From positions 434,001-498,000 of the forward strand of contig JABEEB010000001.1 of the NCBI GenBank assembly GCA_012999515.1: a DNA stretch of 64,000 nt. Reading direction: 5' to 3'. Of this stretch, positions 1 through 9,657 are shown piece after piece. The position numbers and the translations under genes were made by a program. This DNA comes from Salifodinibacter halophilus (GTDB lineage: Bacteria > Pseudomonadota > Gammaproteobacteria > Nevskiales > Salinisphaeraceae). The notes below the pieces were generated by a model. The model had not been told where the DNA came from, ran no database searches, and saw only the letters and a program-made list of their open reading frames with translations. Within the stretch, counting starts at the first letter, position 1. The number at the start of each line of letters is the position of its first letter.

Positions 1-30
1 GACGCCGCGGACACGGCAGTGGGGCAGTAG
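1..30 (+). CDS. C-terminal end of an upstream gene, probably hemX
   Basis: Frame 1 is open from the window edge and ends in TAG at 28-30, leaving only nine codons. The stop lies two bases before the GTG start of hemY. HemX normally precedes hemY in gammaproteobacteria, so hemX is the natural guess, but nine residues cannot confirm it. Confidence 0.4.
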   Translation, partial: DAADTAVGQ

Positions 31-32
31 TC

Positions 33-1214
33 GTGCGGCGCGCCGTAGTAACCTTCTGTGTTTTTCTGCTGCTGGGCATTGCCGTTGCGGTCATTTTTCA
101 CGACCAACGTGGCCAACTCCTGATCACGTTTGGCGCATGGCGCATACAGACCAGCCTGGCTTTCGCTGTAATCGCGTTGATTGTTGTGAGCTGGCTCGCC
201 CTGGTCATCCTGCGCGCAATTGTCAGCGGCGTTTTATTACCCGCACGCGTCAGTCGTGGATTGGCCGCTCGACGTGATACACGCCAATACACGGGGTTAA
301 TGGACGGCTTAGGTCGTTTCACTGAGCAACGCTGGCGCGCAGCTGAAACCCAGCTCAAACGGGTCGACAATAAGGGGGCGTTGGGCGCTATAGCACGTCT
401 CGGTGCCGCGTGCAGCGCGGCCTATCAGGGTCGTGAAGCGGCTTGTGCGCAATACTTGGACGATGCCCGATACGCGCAAAGCCTCAGCGAACTTGCCGTG
501 GAGCTGACCACGGCCGAATTGGCGGTTTACGCGGGCAGGCATGCGGACGCAGTCGAGCATCTGAGGCGGTTGCGCGCCACTGCGCCTCATCATCCGCGCG
601 TGCTAACCCTGTACGCGGAACAACTGCATTGCACCGAAAATTACGATGAATTGCGCGGTGTGCTGCACGACGTCGAAAAATACGGCGAGCTGGGTGACGA
701 ACGTGCGCTGGAGCTCAGCCGGGCGGCCTGGTCGGCTGCGCTGACCCACAATGCCAAGCACGCCGAGGATCTGATCAGTACTTGGTCACGTATGCCCAAA
801 CGGCTGCAAAATGATGCGTCTATGGTCGAGTTCTATGTCGAGCGGTTGCGCTCGGTCAGCGCCGATCACGAAGCACGTCGCGCCGTGCGCAACTATCTCA
901 ATCACCACTGGGCGGCAGCACTTGCCCGTCTCTATGGGCAACTGGCCGGTGATGACATTGATACCCGTCTTAGCGACACGGAGAAATGGCTGCGCCGTTA
1001 CGGCAACAAACCGGAGCTGCTCTTGGTTGCAGGCCGTTTATGCTTGCGCGCGAAGCTGTGGGGGCGGGCGCGCCATTACTTCGAACAGAGTCAGGAGCTA
1101 GAGGCGCGGAGCGACGTCCTGCTCGAGCTTGGCTCGTTGTACGAACAGATCGGCGAACCGGTCAACGCCCGGGCTGCTTATCGCAAGGGTTTGTCGCTGC
1201 AGGTCGCCGACTAA
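33..1214 (+). CDS. hemY: HemY-like TPR membrane protein of heme biosynthesis
   Basis: This is a 393-residue inner-membrane protein, close to the usual HemY length of about 400. Two hydrophobic helices (about residues 3-22 and 43-64) are followed by a long helical periplasmic region of TPR type; the last repeat is clear near residues 355-388 (ELGSLYEQIGEPVNARAAY). HemY proteins accompany the late heme enzymes (hemC-hemD-hemX-hemY); their biochemical role is still poorly defined, and the gene should not be confused with the protoporphyrinogen oxidase of the same name in Bacillus. The start is GTG, two bases after the preceding stop, which suggests translational coupling. Confidence 0.88.
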   Translation: MRRAVVTFCVFLLLGIAVAVIFHDQRGQLLITFGAWRIQTSLAFAVIALIVVSWLALVILRAIVSGVLLPARVSRGLAARRDTRQYTGLMDGLGRFTEQRWRAAETQLKRVDNKGALGAIARLGAACSAAYQGREAACAQYLDDARYAQSLSELAVELTTAELAVYAGRHADAVEHLRRLRATAPHHPRVLTLYAEQLHCTENYDELRGVLHDVEKYGELGDERALELSRAAWSAALTHNAKHAEDLISTWSRMPKRLQNDASMVEFYVERLRSVSADHEARRAVRNYLNHHWAAALARLYGQLAGDDIDTRLSDTEKWLRRYGNKPELLLVAGRLCLRAKLWGRARHYFEQSQELEARSDVLLELGSLYEQIGEPVNARAAYRKGLSLQVAD

Positions 1215-1256
1215 GCGCGTCGATCGCAGCCGCTTTGATCAACGACGAGCATCCAT

Positions 1257-2120
1257 ATCGCTAAACGTTGCCTGATTATCGGCTGTGGTGCGACGGGGCG
1301 ACGCATCGCAGCGCGCGCCGTTGCCTGCGGACTCGAAGTGGACGCAGTTGTCTCGAGCCCCGAAAGTGCGCCCAGGGCACGCGCGCTCGGTGCGACGGCG
1401 CACATCCACGATCTCGATATGGCTGATCTCGCGCTCGAGCGCCCTGATTATCTATTTTATTGCGCGCCGCCACCACGCACCGGTAACACCGACACACGCC
1501 TAGCCGGCGTTATCGATTGTCTGGATGGCAGCGAACGGCCGACAAATACGGTCTATATCAGCACTGCTGGTGTTTACGGCGATCGCCAAGGCGAGTGGGT
1601 CGACGAAGATAGCGCGCTGATGCCTGAGACCGGACGTGCCAAACGACGCGTGGATGCCGAGACCCAAATTCGGGACTTTGATTCGGCCGCGCGCATCTTG
1701 CGCGCACCGGGCATCTACGGTCCGGGACGTCTGCCCGTGGCGGCTGTCCGGTCCGGCGCCCCGATTCTGACCGATGCCGAAGCAGGTTGGCGCAACCGTA
1801 TTCATATTGATGATCTGGCCGCGGTTGCATGGCGGGCGAGTGCAGCCGACTGGCCGAGTGGTGCTGTCAATGTGAGCGACGGTCATCCGACGCCACTCGG
1901 CGCGTTTTATGACGAGCTTGCCGACATGCTGGGCGTGGCGCCGGTCCCACGTATCAGTTGGGCTGAGGCCCAGCAGCGTTACTCCGACACGCGGCTGTCT
2001 TTTCTGCGTGAGTCACGGCGGCTTGATAACCGGCGCTTGCTCGCAGCCCTTGGGCACGCGCTCTTCTACCCGGATTATCGAGACGGCCTCGCGGCGTGCC
2101 GACCGGGCGAGGTGGATTAG
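1257..2120 (+). CDS. NAD(P)-dependent epimerase/SDR protein, YeeZ-like, with a non-canonical start
   Basis: Extended-SDR protein of about 287 residues. The nucleotide-binding glycine motif (LIIGCGATGRRIAARA) lies at 1272-1319, upstream of the first conventional start codon (GTG at 1338). The frame is open back to a TGA at 1236 and has no ATG, GTG or TTG in between. ATC at 1257, seven bases after a GAG, would give I/M-AKRCLIIG, a sensible Rossmann N terminus; CTG at 1272 is an alternative. Later motifs are an STAGVYGD segment (the Tyr region) and GIYGPGR. The substrate is unknown. It follows hemY by 42 bases. A sequencing error changing an ATG is also possible. Confidence 0.7.
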   Translation: MAKRCLIIGCGATGRRIAARAVACGLEVDAVVSSPESAPRARALGATAHIHDLDMADLALERPDYLFYCAPPPRTGNTDTRLAGVIDCLDGSERPTNTVYISTAGVYGDRQGEWVDEDSALMPETGRAKRRVDAETQIRDFDSAARILRAPGIYGPGRLPVAAVRSGAPILTDAEAGWRNRIHIDDLAAVAWRASAADWPSGAVNVSDGHPTPLGAFYDELADMLGVAPVPRISWAEAQQRYSDTRLSFLRESRRLDNRRLLAALGHALFYPDYRDGLAACRPGEVD

Positions 2121-2164
2121 AACGCATCGGCACAGATACGGCTAACGGTCGCGCGAGCAGTCGG

Positions 2165-5100
2165 TTACGGCGTTTGGGGCGTGAAGCGGCTCGTAATGTC
2201 GTCGAGGATCACGTAGAAACAGGGCACCAGAATCAATGTGATGGCGGTGGCGAACAGTATGCCGAAACCCAGTGATATCGCCATTGGTACGATGAATTTA
2301 GCCTGGATCGACGTGGCAAAGATCATGGGGACTAGGCCACCGAAAGTGGTCAGTGTCGTCAGCAGAATCGGGCGGAACCGCCGAATTGCGGCGAGTTCCA
2401 CTGCGCGCGCGGCGCTTTCGCCGGCGCGTTTGAGCGTGTTGGCGTAGTGAATTAGGACCAGCGAGTCATTAACGACCACGCCAGCTAGTGCGACTGTGCC
2501 CATCAAGCTGATGATCGACAGCGAAAATCCCATGATCTCGTGGCCGATAATCGCGCCGACGATGGCAAATGGAATGGACAGCATGACGATGATTGGCTGG
2601 GTGTAACTCGCAAATGGGATGGCGAGCAGGATGTAGATGCCGGCCAATGCGAAGAAAAAGCCGATAAAAAGTGAATCCAGCGAATCCTGTAGATCTTTTT
2701 GCCGGCTGCCATAGGAAAAGGTCAGGTCGGGGTATCTGGCTTGGAGTTGGGGCAATAATTTATTGTTCAGCGTATTGACGACCCGTTGACTATCGGATGG
2801 TGGCGTCACGTTGGCGCTGACTTCAATGTTGCGGCGGCCGTTGCGACGCGTGATCTTTGTTGAGGCACGTGTATTCTGGATATCGGCCACTGTGTTGAGT
2901 CGGACATAGGTGTCGGCCGGTGTCTTGATCAACAAATTGGCGACCGATGCCGCGCTGCCACGCTCGTCTTCTGGCAGCGTGACCATGACTTTGACCTCGT
3001 TACGGCCCCGCAGCTCGCGCAGTGCTTCGTTGCCGTAGAACGCTGCTCGCACCTGACGGCCGACGTTTTCGTTGGTCAGGCCAAGGCTCCGACCTGCCTC
3101 GTTGAGCGTGAAGTTGATCTGGCGTTTGCCTTCAGCGACGCCGCTGTCAACGTCGTCGGTGCCCTGGATGCCTTTCAATTCGGACGCCAGGCGCTGGGCT
3201 GCTTGGCGCAAGTCCTTGGAGTTACGCATCGCCAACTCAATAGCAACGGATTTGCCTGCGCCGGGGCCGCCCGCGTTCGACTGGAATTGTGTGGATTGCG
3301 AACCGGCGATGGGCGGTAACGCCTGTCGCCAATTATCGGCAAATGCGACGGTGCTGATCGGTCGCTGGTCCGGCGGGCTCAGGTATACCTTGGTCTGGAT
3401 TTCATTGCGGTCGATATGGGAAAACACACCGGTGACGAGTTTGTTGCCGCCGTGCTTCGCTTTAACCTTATCGGCTGCGGCCTCGAGTTTGTCACGCACT
3501 TGTTTCATGCGTTGGCTCGAGGTGCCGAATGGCATCGTCAGAGTGGCGTCGGCGTGGTTGGATTCGACTCGCGGCATCAGCGAAAAGCCCATATGACCAC
3601 CGCCGGCCCAGGCGATCACAACCATCAAAACGGCGAATCCGGTCGCGCTCGTAACGTAGCGCCAGCGTAATAAAGCGCGTACGGCGGGCGCGTAATAGTG
3701 TGCGACCAGCGTCGAAAAACGGTTGGCAAAACCCTGTTGGCCGGTGTGGATCGTTTTGATCAGTCGATTGCGATCGCGGACACGGCCGTGTGCCAGATGG
3801 GCGGGCATGATAAACAACGCCTCAGCCCATGAGATCAAGAGTACGCTGATAACAACCAGTGTTACGGGCGAAAACAACTGACCCATGACGCCTGGCACGA
3901 TTAAAAGTGGCAGGAAAGCCACGATATTGGTCAGAATCGAGAACGAGATTGGCACCGCGATTTCGCGCGCGCCGGTAATCGCAGCGTCGATCGGGCCGAG
4001 ACCCCGTTCGCGGGCCGCGTAGACGCTCTCACCGGCGATGATGGCGTCATCAACCACGATGCCGAGCGCGACGATGAACGCGAACATCGAGACCATGTTG
4101 ATCGTGACATTGAACGCCGGTAATAAGATCAACGCGCCGATGAAGGCCGTCGGGATCCCCATCATCACCCAGAATGCGAGCCGCATTTCGAGAAATAGAC
4201 CGAGGATGATGATGACCAGCAACAAACCCAGCCCGGCGTTGCGGAGCAACATCTCCAGGCGCTGCGCATAGACGCGTGAGGCATCACCATTGATCGCGTA
4301 GTGCAATTGCGGCGGCATGTTGTCGGCGATCTTGTCCATCGCTTGACGCGTGGCGTCGGCGATCGCGATCGGGGTCTGCTTGCCGGCGCGTGACACCGCA
4401 ATACCGATGGATGGTTGACCGTTGTAAGTCGCCGATTTGTGACTTTGCTCGAAACCGTTGACGACCGTCGCGATCTGTCCAAGCCGGACCACGGATCCGT
4501 CGGGCTGCGTGATGATCGGGATGTGTGCGAATTCGCGTGCGGCCTCCTTGCGAGCTTTTAGACGCACGAGAATCTGTCCAGAGCCTGTATCGATACTGCC
4601 ACCGGCGACATCGACCGCTGCTTGACGCACCTTATTGCCGATTTCCGGCAAAGAGAGGTCATATTTTTTCAACGTCGCCTGCGGCACATTGATCCGCACC
4701 ACATACTTGCGTACGCCGGTCAGCGATACTTGGGTTATATCTGGCGAGGCCAGAAGTTTATCCCGGACTTTCTCGGCGTAAGACCGCAGCGCCGTGTGTC
4801 GAACTTTGCCGTAGAGCTGGACGTTGAGCACGCCGCGTTCGTGGTGCGACAGCGAAATAATCGGCTTGTTGGCGGCCTCCGGAAAGGTTTGCACCTGATT
4901 GACGGCCTGCGAGACATCTTGGAAGACTTGCTGGCCGTGCGTGCCTTGTTGAAGCTTGAGCGTCACCGTGCCAACACCTTGACTGGCGGTGGCTGTGGTC
5001 TTTTTGACGCCGTTGATGCCACGGACTTTGGATTCGATGGCCAGTACGACGTTTTGTTCGAGCTGTTTCGGTGTGGCACCGGGATAGGTGACTGTCACCT

Positions 5101-5254
5101 TGACGCGTTGCAGGCTGTACTGGGGAAACACTTCCTGCGTGATCGTAGTCGCCATTAGCAGCCCGCCGGCTAGCAGGACGAGCATGATCAGGTTGGCTGT
5201 CACTCGATTTCGGACCATCCATCCGATTGGCCCGTCCCCGGCTCCGTCGCTCAT
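2165..5254 (-). CDS. RND efflux pump, inner-membrane permease (HAE1/AcrB-like)
   Basis: This 1029-residue protein has the RND layout: TM1 near residues 18-37, a large periplasmic loop, a TM2-6 block, a second loop and a final TM block. TM4 carries the paired aspartates of proton relay (GIVVDDAIIAGE), and the RND repeat motif recurs in the second half (GVVVNDSLVLIHYAN). It exports toxic small molecules by proton antiport together with an adaptor and an outer-membrane channel. It is the last gene of a minus-strand operon; its ATG overlaps the adaptor stop by four bases. Substrate cannot be read from sequence. Confidence 0.93.
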   Translation of the reverse strand: MSDGAGDGPIGWMVRNRVTANLIMLVLLAGGLLMATTITQEVFPQYSLQRVKVTVTYPGATPKQLEQNVVLAIESKVRGINGVKKTTATASQGVGTVTLKLQQGTHGQQVFQDVSQAVNQVQTFPEAANKPIISLSHHERGVLNVQLYGKVRHTALRSYAEKVRDKLLASPDITQVSLTGVRKYVVRINVPQATLKKYDLSLPEIGNKVRQAAVDVAGGSIDTGSGQILVRLKARKEAAREFAHIPIITQPDGSVVRLGQIATVVNGFEQSHKSATYNGQPSIGIAVSRAGKQTPIAIADATRQAMDKIADNMPPQLHYAINGDASRVYAQRLEMLLRNAGLGLLLVIIILGLFLEMRLAFWVMMGIPTAFIGALILLPAFNVTINMVSMFAFIVALGIVVDDAIIAGESVYAARERGLGPIDAAITGAREIAVPISFSILTNIVAFLPLLIVPGVMGQLFSPVTLVVISVLLISWAEALFIMPAHLAHGRVRDRNRLIKTIHTGQQGFANRFSTLVAHYYAPAVRALLRWRYVTSATGFAVLMVVIAWAGGGHMGFSLMPRVESNHADATLTMPFGTSSQRMKQVRDKLEAAADKVKAKHGGNKLVTGVFSHIDRNEIQTKVYLSPPDQRPISTVAFADNWRQALPPIAGSQSTQFQSNAGGPGAGKSVAIELAMRNSKDLRQAAQRLASELKGIQGTDDVDSGVAEGKRQINFTLNEAGRSLGLTNENVGRQVRAAFYGNEALRELRGRNEVKVMVTLPEDERGSAASVANLLIKTPADTYVRLNTVADIQNTRASTKITRRNGRRNIEVSANVTPPSDSQRVVNTLNNKLLPQLQARYPDLTFSYGSRQKDLQDSLDSLFIGFFFALAGIYILLAIPFASYTQPIIVMLSIPFAIVGAIIGHEIMGFSLSIISLMGTVALAGVVVNDSLVLIHYANTLKRAGESAARAVELAAIRRFRPILLTTLTTFGGLVPMIFATSIQAKFIVPMAISLGFGILFATAITLILVPCFYVILDDITSRFTPQTP

Positions 5255-6678
5255 GTCGTGCGGGCCGTGTCATGGTCACCGGCAGTGGCACGCATCAAGC
5301 CGGCGGCCGGTGCCAGTTGGAGCCCATCATTGTGCTGGCCCAGGGTGCTTACTTTGGCGCTGGCGCTTTGTTGTTCGGTTTTGCCAGAAGCCTTGTTGGT
5401 TGTCGGTGAGGGCGGTTCGTTGGTTTGCGCGTCGCGGTTTTGGCCGCTGGTCGCTTCGTTCGAGCCAGCGCTAGCCGGCTTGTTGTGACGTGCACGCAGC
5501 GGTTCGCCGGCGATCGGCGCCGCCAGATCGGTTGTCACCACGGCGTCGCCGGGTTTTAAACCGCTTGTAACGATCGCACGCTGGTCATCCTGATAGGCAA
5601 CTGTCACCTTGCGGATGGCCAGTTTGTCGTCGGCTGTTTTAATCCAGACGTGATCGTTTTCCCGTAGATTACTCGCGCGTATCGTGACCGCATCGTTGGG
5701 GGGTTGTGCTTGGATGCGAACCGGCACGTAAGCGCCCAGTAACAAGCGCTTATCCTTGTTACTGGCATCACCTAGCGGGTTAGGGATTTGCAGCAGAACC
5801 TGGGCCATGCGTCCTTTTTTCTCGAGCATGCCTTGAATGCGGAGGATCGACGCATTCAGATAGTCGTCCGGATGCCACGCTTCCGGATAATAAACGCGTG
5901 CAGCGGAGCCGGTTTGATGCGGTGTCGCTGCATGCAGCCAGCGAATCTGTTTGACCGGCAGTGAAATGTTGACCCAGTAACGATCGGTTGCCGCCAGGGT
6001 GGCGATCGGGGTGCTGGTCGCGACCACGTCGCCGATTGATGCGCTGCGGCTGGTAACGATGCCGTTAAATGGCGCGCGCACGGTTGTGCGCTTTAGATCG
6101 AGCCTGGCCTGTTTGACCGAGCTTCGAGCCGAGCGCACGCGTGCTTTAGCCTGGCGCCGTTGTGGTCCGCGCAAGGCCAGCCGTTTTTCTTGGGCGGTGA
6201 CATTGTCTGCGCCGATTCGTTGGAGTTCACGTTTGGCAACCGCTTGCTGGCCTTTTTCGGTGGCCAGTTTGGCCTTGGCGGTGGCGAGATCGGTTTTCGC
6301 GCGTTCCAGCGCCAGCTTATAGTCGCTGCGCTCGATCTGCGCTAGCGCATCGTTTTTTTGGAAGCGCGTGCCGGGCGCGAGGCTATCGTCAAGTTTGACA
6401 ATCCGGCCGTTGACGCGCGCCTGCAACTGTGTCGAATCGGCCGCTTCGACCTGGCCGTGTGCCTTGATCATGAAATGTTGCGGCGTCGACTGCGCGCGTT
6501 CGACCGAAACCAAGGCACCACGATGCTTGGTCGTTTGTTCCCCTTGGGGGGCCGACGGTGGGTGTGTTAACAGCCAGTAGGCTACTACGCCGCCGATCAG
6601 GATAACGAGCACGGCTACAATCGCCGATACCCAGGGCCCGAGGCGTGCGCGTTTGTCTTCTGGACCGTCCTCGCTCAT
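5251..6678 (-). CDS. RND efflux periplasmic adaptor (MFP/HlyD family)
   Basis: A 475-residue membrane-fusion protein. The N-terminal TM anchor (about residues 16-37) is preceded by a short charged cytoplasmic stretch. A biotinyl/lipoyl half (around residues 70-100), a long alpha-hairpin rich in Lys, Ala and Gln (about 110-190), the second lipoyl half (RAPFNGIVTSRSASIGDVV) and a beta-barrel follow. The last 80 residues or so are Gln/Thr/Ser-rich and look disordered, a longer tail than usual. The gene lies 21 bases after the outer-membrane factor gene and overlaps the pump gene by four bases, so the three form one operon. Confidence 0.92.
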   Translation of the reverse strand: MSEDGPEDKRARLGPWVSAIVAVLVILIGGVVAYWLLTHPPSAPQGEQTTKHRGALVSVERAQSTPQHFMIKAHGQVEAADSTQLQARVNGRIVKLDDSLAPGTRFQKNDALAQIERSDYKLALERAKTDLATAKAKLATEKGQQAVAKRELQRIGADNVTAQEKRLALRGPQRRQAKARVRSARSSVKQARLDLKRTTVRAPFNGIVTSRSASIGDVVATSTPIATLAATDRYWVNISLPVKQIRWLHAATPHQTGSAARVYYPEAWHPDDYLNASILRIQGMLEKKGRMAQVLLQIPNPLGDASNKDKRLLLGAYVPVRIQAQPPNDAVTIRASNLRENDHVWIKTADDKLAIRKVTVAYQDDQRAIVTSGLKPGDAVVTTDLAAPIAGEPLRARHNKPASAGSNEATSGQNRDAQTNEPPSPTTNKASGKTEQQSASAKVSTLGQHNDGLQLAPAAGLMRATAGDHDTARTT

Positions 6679-6699
6679 ATTTTCTTATCCGGATAGGCG

Positions 6700-8220
6700 T
6701 TAGTTGTCCGACGAGGCGCTCGGTTTGTGGCCGATTGACGACACGGGAACGCCACCGGCTAGTGCACGGTACAGATTGATGCGGTACTGAAGCAGGTTGA
6801 AACGTGCGGTGATTTGATTCGTTTGGAGATCTTGCCGGTTGATGACGGTGTCAAGCACTTTGAAATAATCAGTAGCGCCGCGCAGATAGCGTAAGCGTAG
6901 ATTGGCTACGGTCTTTTTAGACAAACTCAGTTGGCGGTTGAGTTGTTGCAGAAACATTTTTTGTTTTTTTTCGTTCGATAGAGCCGTTTCGACTTGTTTG
7001 AGGGCTTTTAGCATTTTTGATTGATAATCGGCGACGGCCGCGTCGACTGTCGCGCGATTTTTTTCGACTTGTGCCGCCTTAGCGCCGGCATCGAAAAGTG
7101 TTTGTGAGATAGAGCCCGTCAACTGAGTCACCCAATGACTCAGTATTGAGCCGGGGTTGGCCGCGGCGTTGAAACTCGCCGACAGTGAAACATCAGGGTA
7201 ACGATCGGCCAGCGCGGCAGCGACGCGGCGATTGTCGGCTGCTACCTGGAAAAATGCCCGGCGGACATCCGGACGGCGCATCACGAGCGTGCCGGGAACC
7301 CCGGTTTCCGGCAGCGGTGGCAGATCCACGAGTTGCCCTGGAGGCAGTGAAAATTTTTCGGGCGGGCGTCCAACCAGTACCGCGAGTGCATTATGCATGG
7401 ACTGCTTCTGTGCGCGGGTTTTGGCGATCTGTCCCTTACTTCTGGCGACGGTTTGGCGTTGCCGTAGGACGTCCGCAGCTGATGACTGGCCGTTTTTGAA
7501 TGAGAATCGGGTTAGCTCGAGGATGTTTTTATTGACCTTGAGCTGGCGCTTGAGAAGACGGATGCGAGTGCTTAGCTCCTGGAATTTGTACCAGTCGCTG
7601 GCAATGTCGCCGGCGGTGGTCATGGCAGCTGCCTTCAGCGCCTCGCGCTGGCCCCGCAGGTCATAGGTGGCGGCCTTCTTACGGTCGCGGTATTTGCCCC
7701 ATATGTCGAGATTGTAGTTGATGTTGACGCCTGCGCTGCGCGAGGTTTGCCAGTTATCGCGATCGCGGGTGAGGCTTGCGGTTGACCCGGACTGGCTGCC
7801 ATCATATGTGAACGAGCTAGTATTTTGCGTCGAGCGATCGGGGCGGTGGGTCGCCGACTGATCGACGCTGCCACTCGCGGTCGGGAACAGATTGGCATTG
7901 GCGGCCTTGACCATCGCCCGTGCACGTTTAACGCGCGCGTACCCGGCACGTAATGAAAAGTTGTCGCTCAGCGCGCGCTCGATGAGCTTGTTTAGCCCGG
8001 CATCATCGAAAGCACGCCACCAGTGCTGGGCGCGCGGTGCATCGCCGCTGAATTCGAAGCGTGCCGGCATCGTGAATTGGGGATCGCTTAGCTCGGACAG
8101 CGAGCGCGACGCGCAGCCGCTGACGCTCGAAGCGATCGTGACGCAGCCCGCGATCAGAATCACAGCACTAGATACCCGGCGGGGGAGCCACAACGCGCGT
8201 ATCTTGCCGAGACGGCACAT
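6700..8220 (-). CDS. Outer-membrane efflux lipoprotein (TolC/NodT family)
   Basis: The family fold is visible as two OEP repeats with paired long helices (e.g. ATYDLRGQREALKAAAM and ANLRLRYLRGATDYFKVLDT). I choose the ATG at 8220 because it gives a basic n-region, a hydrophobic core and a lipobox ending VSGC, so the mature protein should be lipidated. Longer readings of the same frame reach 8472, but they would overlap the divergent MFS gene and bury the signal peptide. The mature protein is the trimeric channel completing the RND pump encoded next on the same strand. It is the first gene of that operon. Confidence 0.88.
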   Translation of the reverse strand: MCRLGKIRALWLPRRVSSAVILIAGCVTIASSVSGCASRSLSELSDPQFTMPARFEFSGDAPRAQHWWRAFDDAGLNKLIERALSDNFSLRAGYARVKRARAMVKAANANLFPTASGSVDQSATHRPDRSTQNTSSFTYDGSQSGSTASLTRDRDNWQTSRSAGVNINYNLDIWGKYRDRKKAATYDLRGQREALKAAAMTTAGDIASDWYKFQELSTRIRLLKRQLKVNKNILELTRFSFKNGQSSAADVLRQRQTVARSKGQIAKTRAQKQSMHNALAVLVGRPPEKFSLPPGQLVDLPPLPETGVPGTLVMRRPDVRRAFFQVAADNRRVAAALADRYPDVSLSASFNAAANPGSILSHWVTQLTGSISQTLFDAGAKAAQVEKNRATVDAAVADYQSKMLKALKQVETALSNEKKQKMFLQQLNRQLSLSKKTVANLRLRYLRGATDYFKVLDTVINRQDLQTNQITARFNLLQYRINLYRALAGGVPVSSIGHKPSASSDN

Positions 8221-8380
8221 GAATCGCGCGGCGTTAGTTGTAAAAGACAAAAGCGGTGCTGCTCGCATCCGTTTACTTAATTTGCCCAGTATTCTACGGG
8301 CCACAGGCGAGCGTGACACGTTCGAAAAATGACGTGTCGTCTCGGCGCTCATAGGCCTGCTAATAAGAAGGAATAAATGT

Positions 8381-9601
8381 ATGGCGGTAGAAGCGGTGTC
8401 TGATGTTAAGCGGCTGTCATTAATCGTCGTGCTCGGCGCGATCACTGCGATCGGGCCGTTGTCTATCGACACCTATTTACCGGCGATGCCGGCGCTCGCA
8501 CAGGAGTTCGGGGTGGATGCCTCGGACGTCCAGTATACACTGAGTGTGTTTTTCATCGGTTTGGCCGCCGGGCAGTTGACTTATGGTCCGCTATCGGATC
8601 GCTACGGGCGGATGCCGATTCTTTATGGTGGTCTTTCGCTTTATCTCGTGGCCAGCGTGTTATGCGCTGTGGCGGGGTCGGTTGAAGCATTCACGGTCGC
8701 GCGCTTATTCGAAGGGTTCGGTGCCGCTAGTGCGCCGGTGATGGGGCGCGCGATCGTCCGTGACCGTTTTGCGGGCAACGAGGCAGCCAGCGTCATGTCA
8801 TTTGTGGTCATGGTTATGGCATCCGCGCCATTGGTTGCGCCCATGCTGGGCAGTGCGTTGCTGACACTCGCATCCTGGCGCGGCATATTCGTTTTCATCT
8901 CCGCCTATGCCTTACTGGGGTTGTTCATTCTCCGGTTTCTGCTGGCGGAATCGCACCCGATCGAGAACAGGGTGCGTGACCACAGTCTCGCTGCGCAGTA
9001 TCTTGGCTATATATCGCTAATCGGTCGACCGCCGGTTATGCTGTTTCTGATCTGCGGCAGCCTGATGTTTGGCGCTCTTTTTTCCTATGTGGCAGCCAGT
9101 GCGTTCGTCTATATAAGCGAGTTCGGTGTTGACCGCCAGCTATTCGGGCTCTATTTCGGTGCCAACGTTTGCTCTATGCTGCTCGGCACCTGGGCCAACG
9201 GCCGTCTGGTTCGGCGCTATGGTTATCGCCGCTTGCTAGGCTTCGCGGTTGCCAATACGCAGGCTTGTGGTCTGGTATTGCTGGCCACTACGTTGACCGG
9301 CTGGGGTGGTTTCTGGGGCGTGGCAGTCCCGCTGTTCTTCCTGCTGGCCACAGTAGGTATCGCCGGTGCCAACACAGTCGCAGGTCTTTTGGATTTGGTC
9401 CCCGATAGAGCAGGTGCTGCTTCTGCATTATTCGGCGTGTGTCAGTTCTCGGTTGGGTCGCTGACAAGTTGGTGGGTCGGCGCGCTCGGTGGCGACGCCG
9501 TTGCCATGGCCATTGTTATGGCCAGCTCAGCCGGCGGCGCCGTGGTTGCTTACATCGGCATGCTGGTTTGGGGCATTGGGGTTGGCCAGACCACGTCGTA
9601 G
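8381..9601 (+). CDS. MFS multidrug exporter, Bcr/CflA family
   Basis: A 406-residue, twelve-helix transporter. TM1 holds the family signature SIDTYLPAMPAL, the TM2-3 loop holds the MFS motif GPLSDRYGRMP, and TM5 carries a motif C-like stretch (APLVAPMLGSALL). Bcr/CflA transporters expel antibiotics such as bicyclomycin or chloramphenicol by proton antiport; the actual substrate is not predictable. The start ATG follows an AAGAAGGA ribosome-binding site. It is divergent from the RND operon, leaving a shared control region of about 160 bases, and ends at a bidirectional terminator. Confidence 0.9.
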   Translation: MAVEAVSDVKRLSLIVVLGAITAIGPLSIDTYLPAMPALAQEFGVDASDVQYTLSVFFIGLAAGQLTYGPLSDRYGRMPILYGGLSLYLVASVLCAVAGSVEAFTVARLFEGFGAASAPVMGRAIVRDRFAGNEAASVMSFVVMVMASAPLVAPMLGSALLTLASWRGIFVFISAYALLGLFILRFLLAESHPIENRVRDHSLAAQYLGYISLIGRPPVMLFLICGSLMFGALFSYVAASAFVYISEFGVDRQLFGLYFGANVCSMLLGTWANGRLVRRYGYRRLLGFAVANTQACGLVLLATTLTGWGGFWGVAVPLFFLLATVGIAGANTVAGLLDLVPDRAGAASALFGVCQFSVGSLTSWWVGALGGDAVAMAIVMASSAGGAVVAYIGMLVWGIGVGQTTS

Positions 9602-9606
9602 TCCAT

Positions 9607-9635
9607 AAAAAAACCCGGCGCGGGGCCGGGTTTTT
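9607..9635. terminator. Bidirectional rho-independent terminator
   Basis: CCCGGC (9614-9619) pairs with GCCGGG (9625-9630), flanked by a run of A on the left and of T on the right. It can therefore end transcription of both convergent genes, the MFS exporter and the minus-strand periplasmic protein. Confidence 0.9.
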
Positions 9636-9657
9636 CGAGCTTTGAAGCGTTGGCGAG

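Noticed and set aside
4622..5158. 178-codon plus-strand frame inside the RND pump gene
   Set aside because: Antisense of a strongly conserved RND segment; no independent signal.
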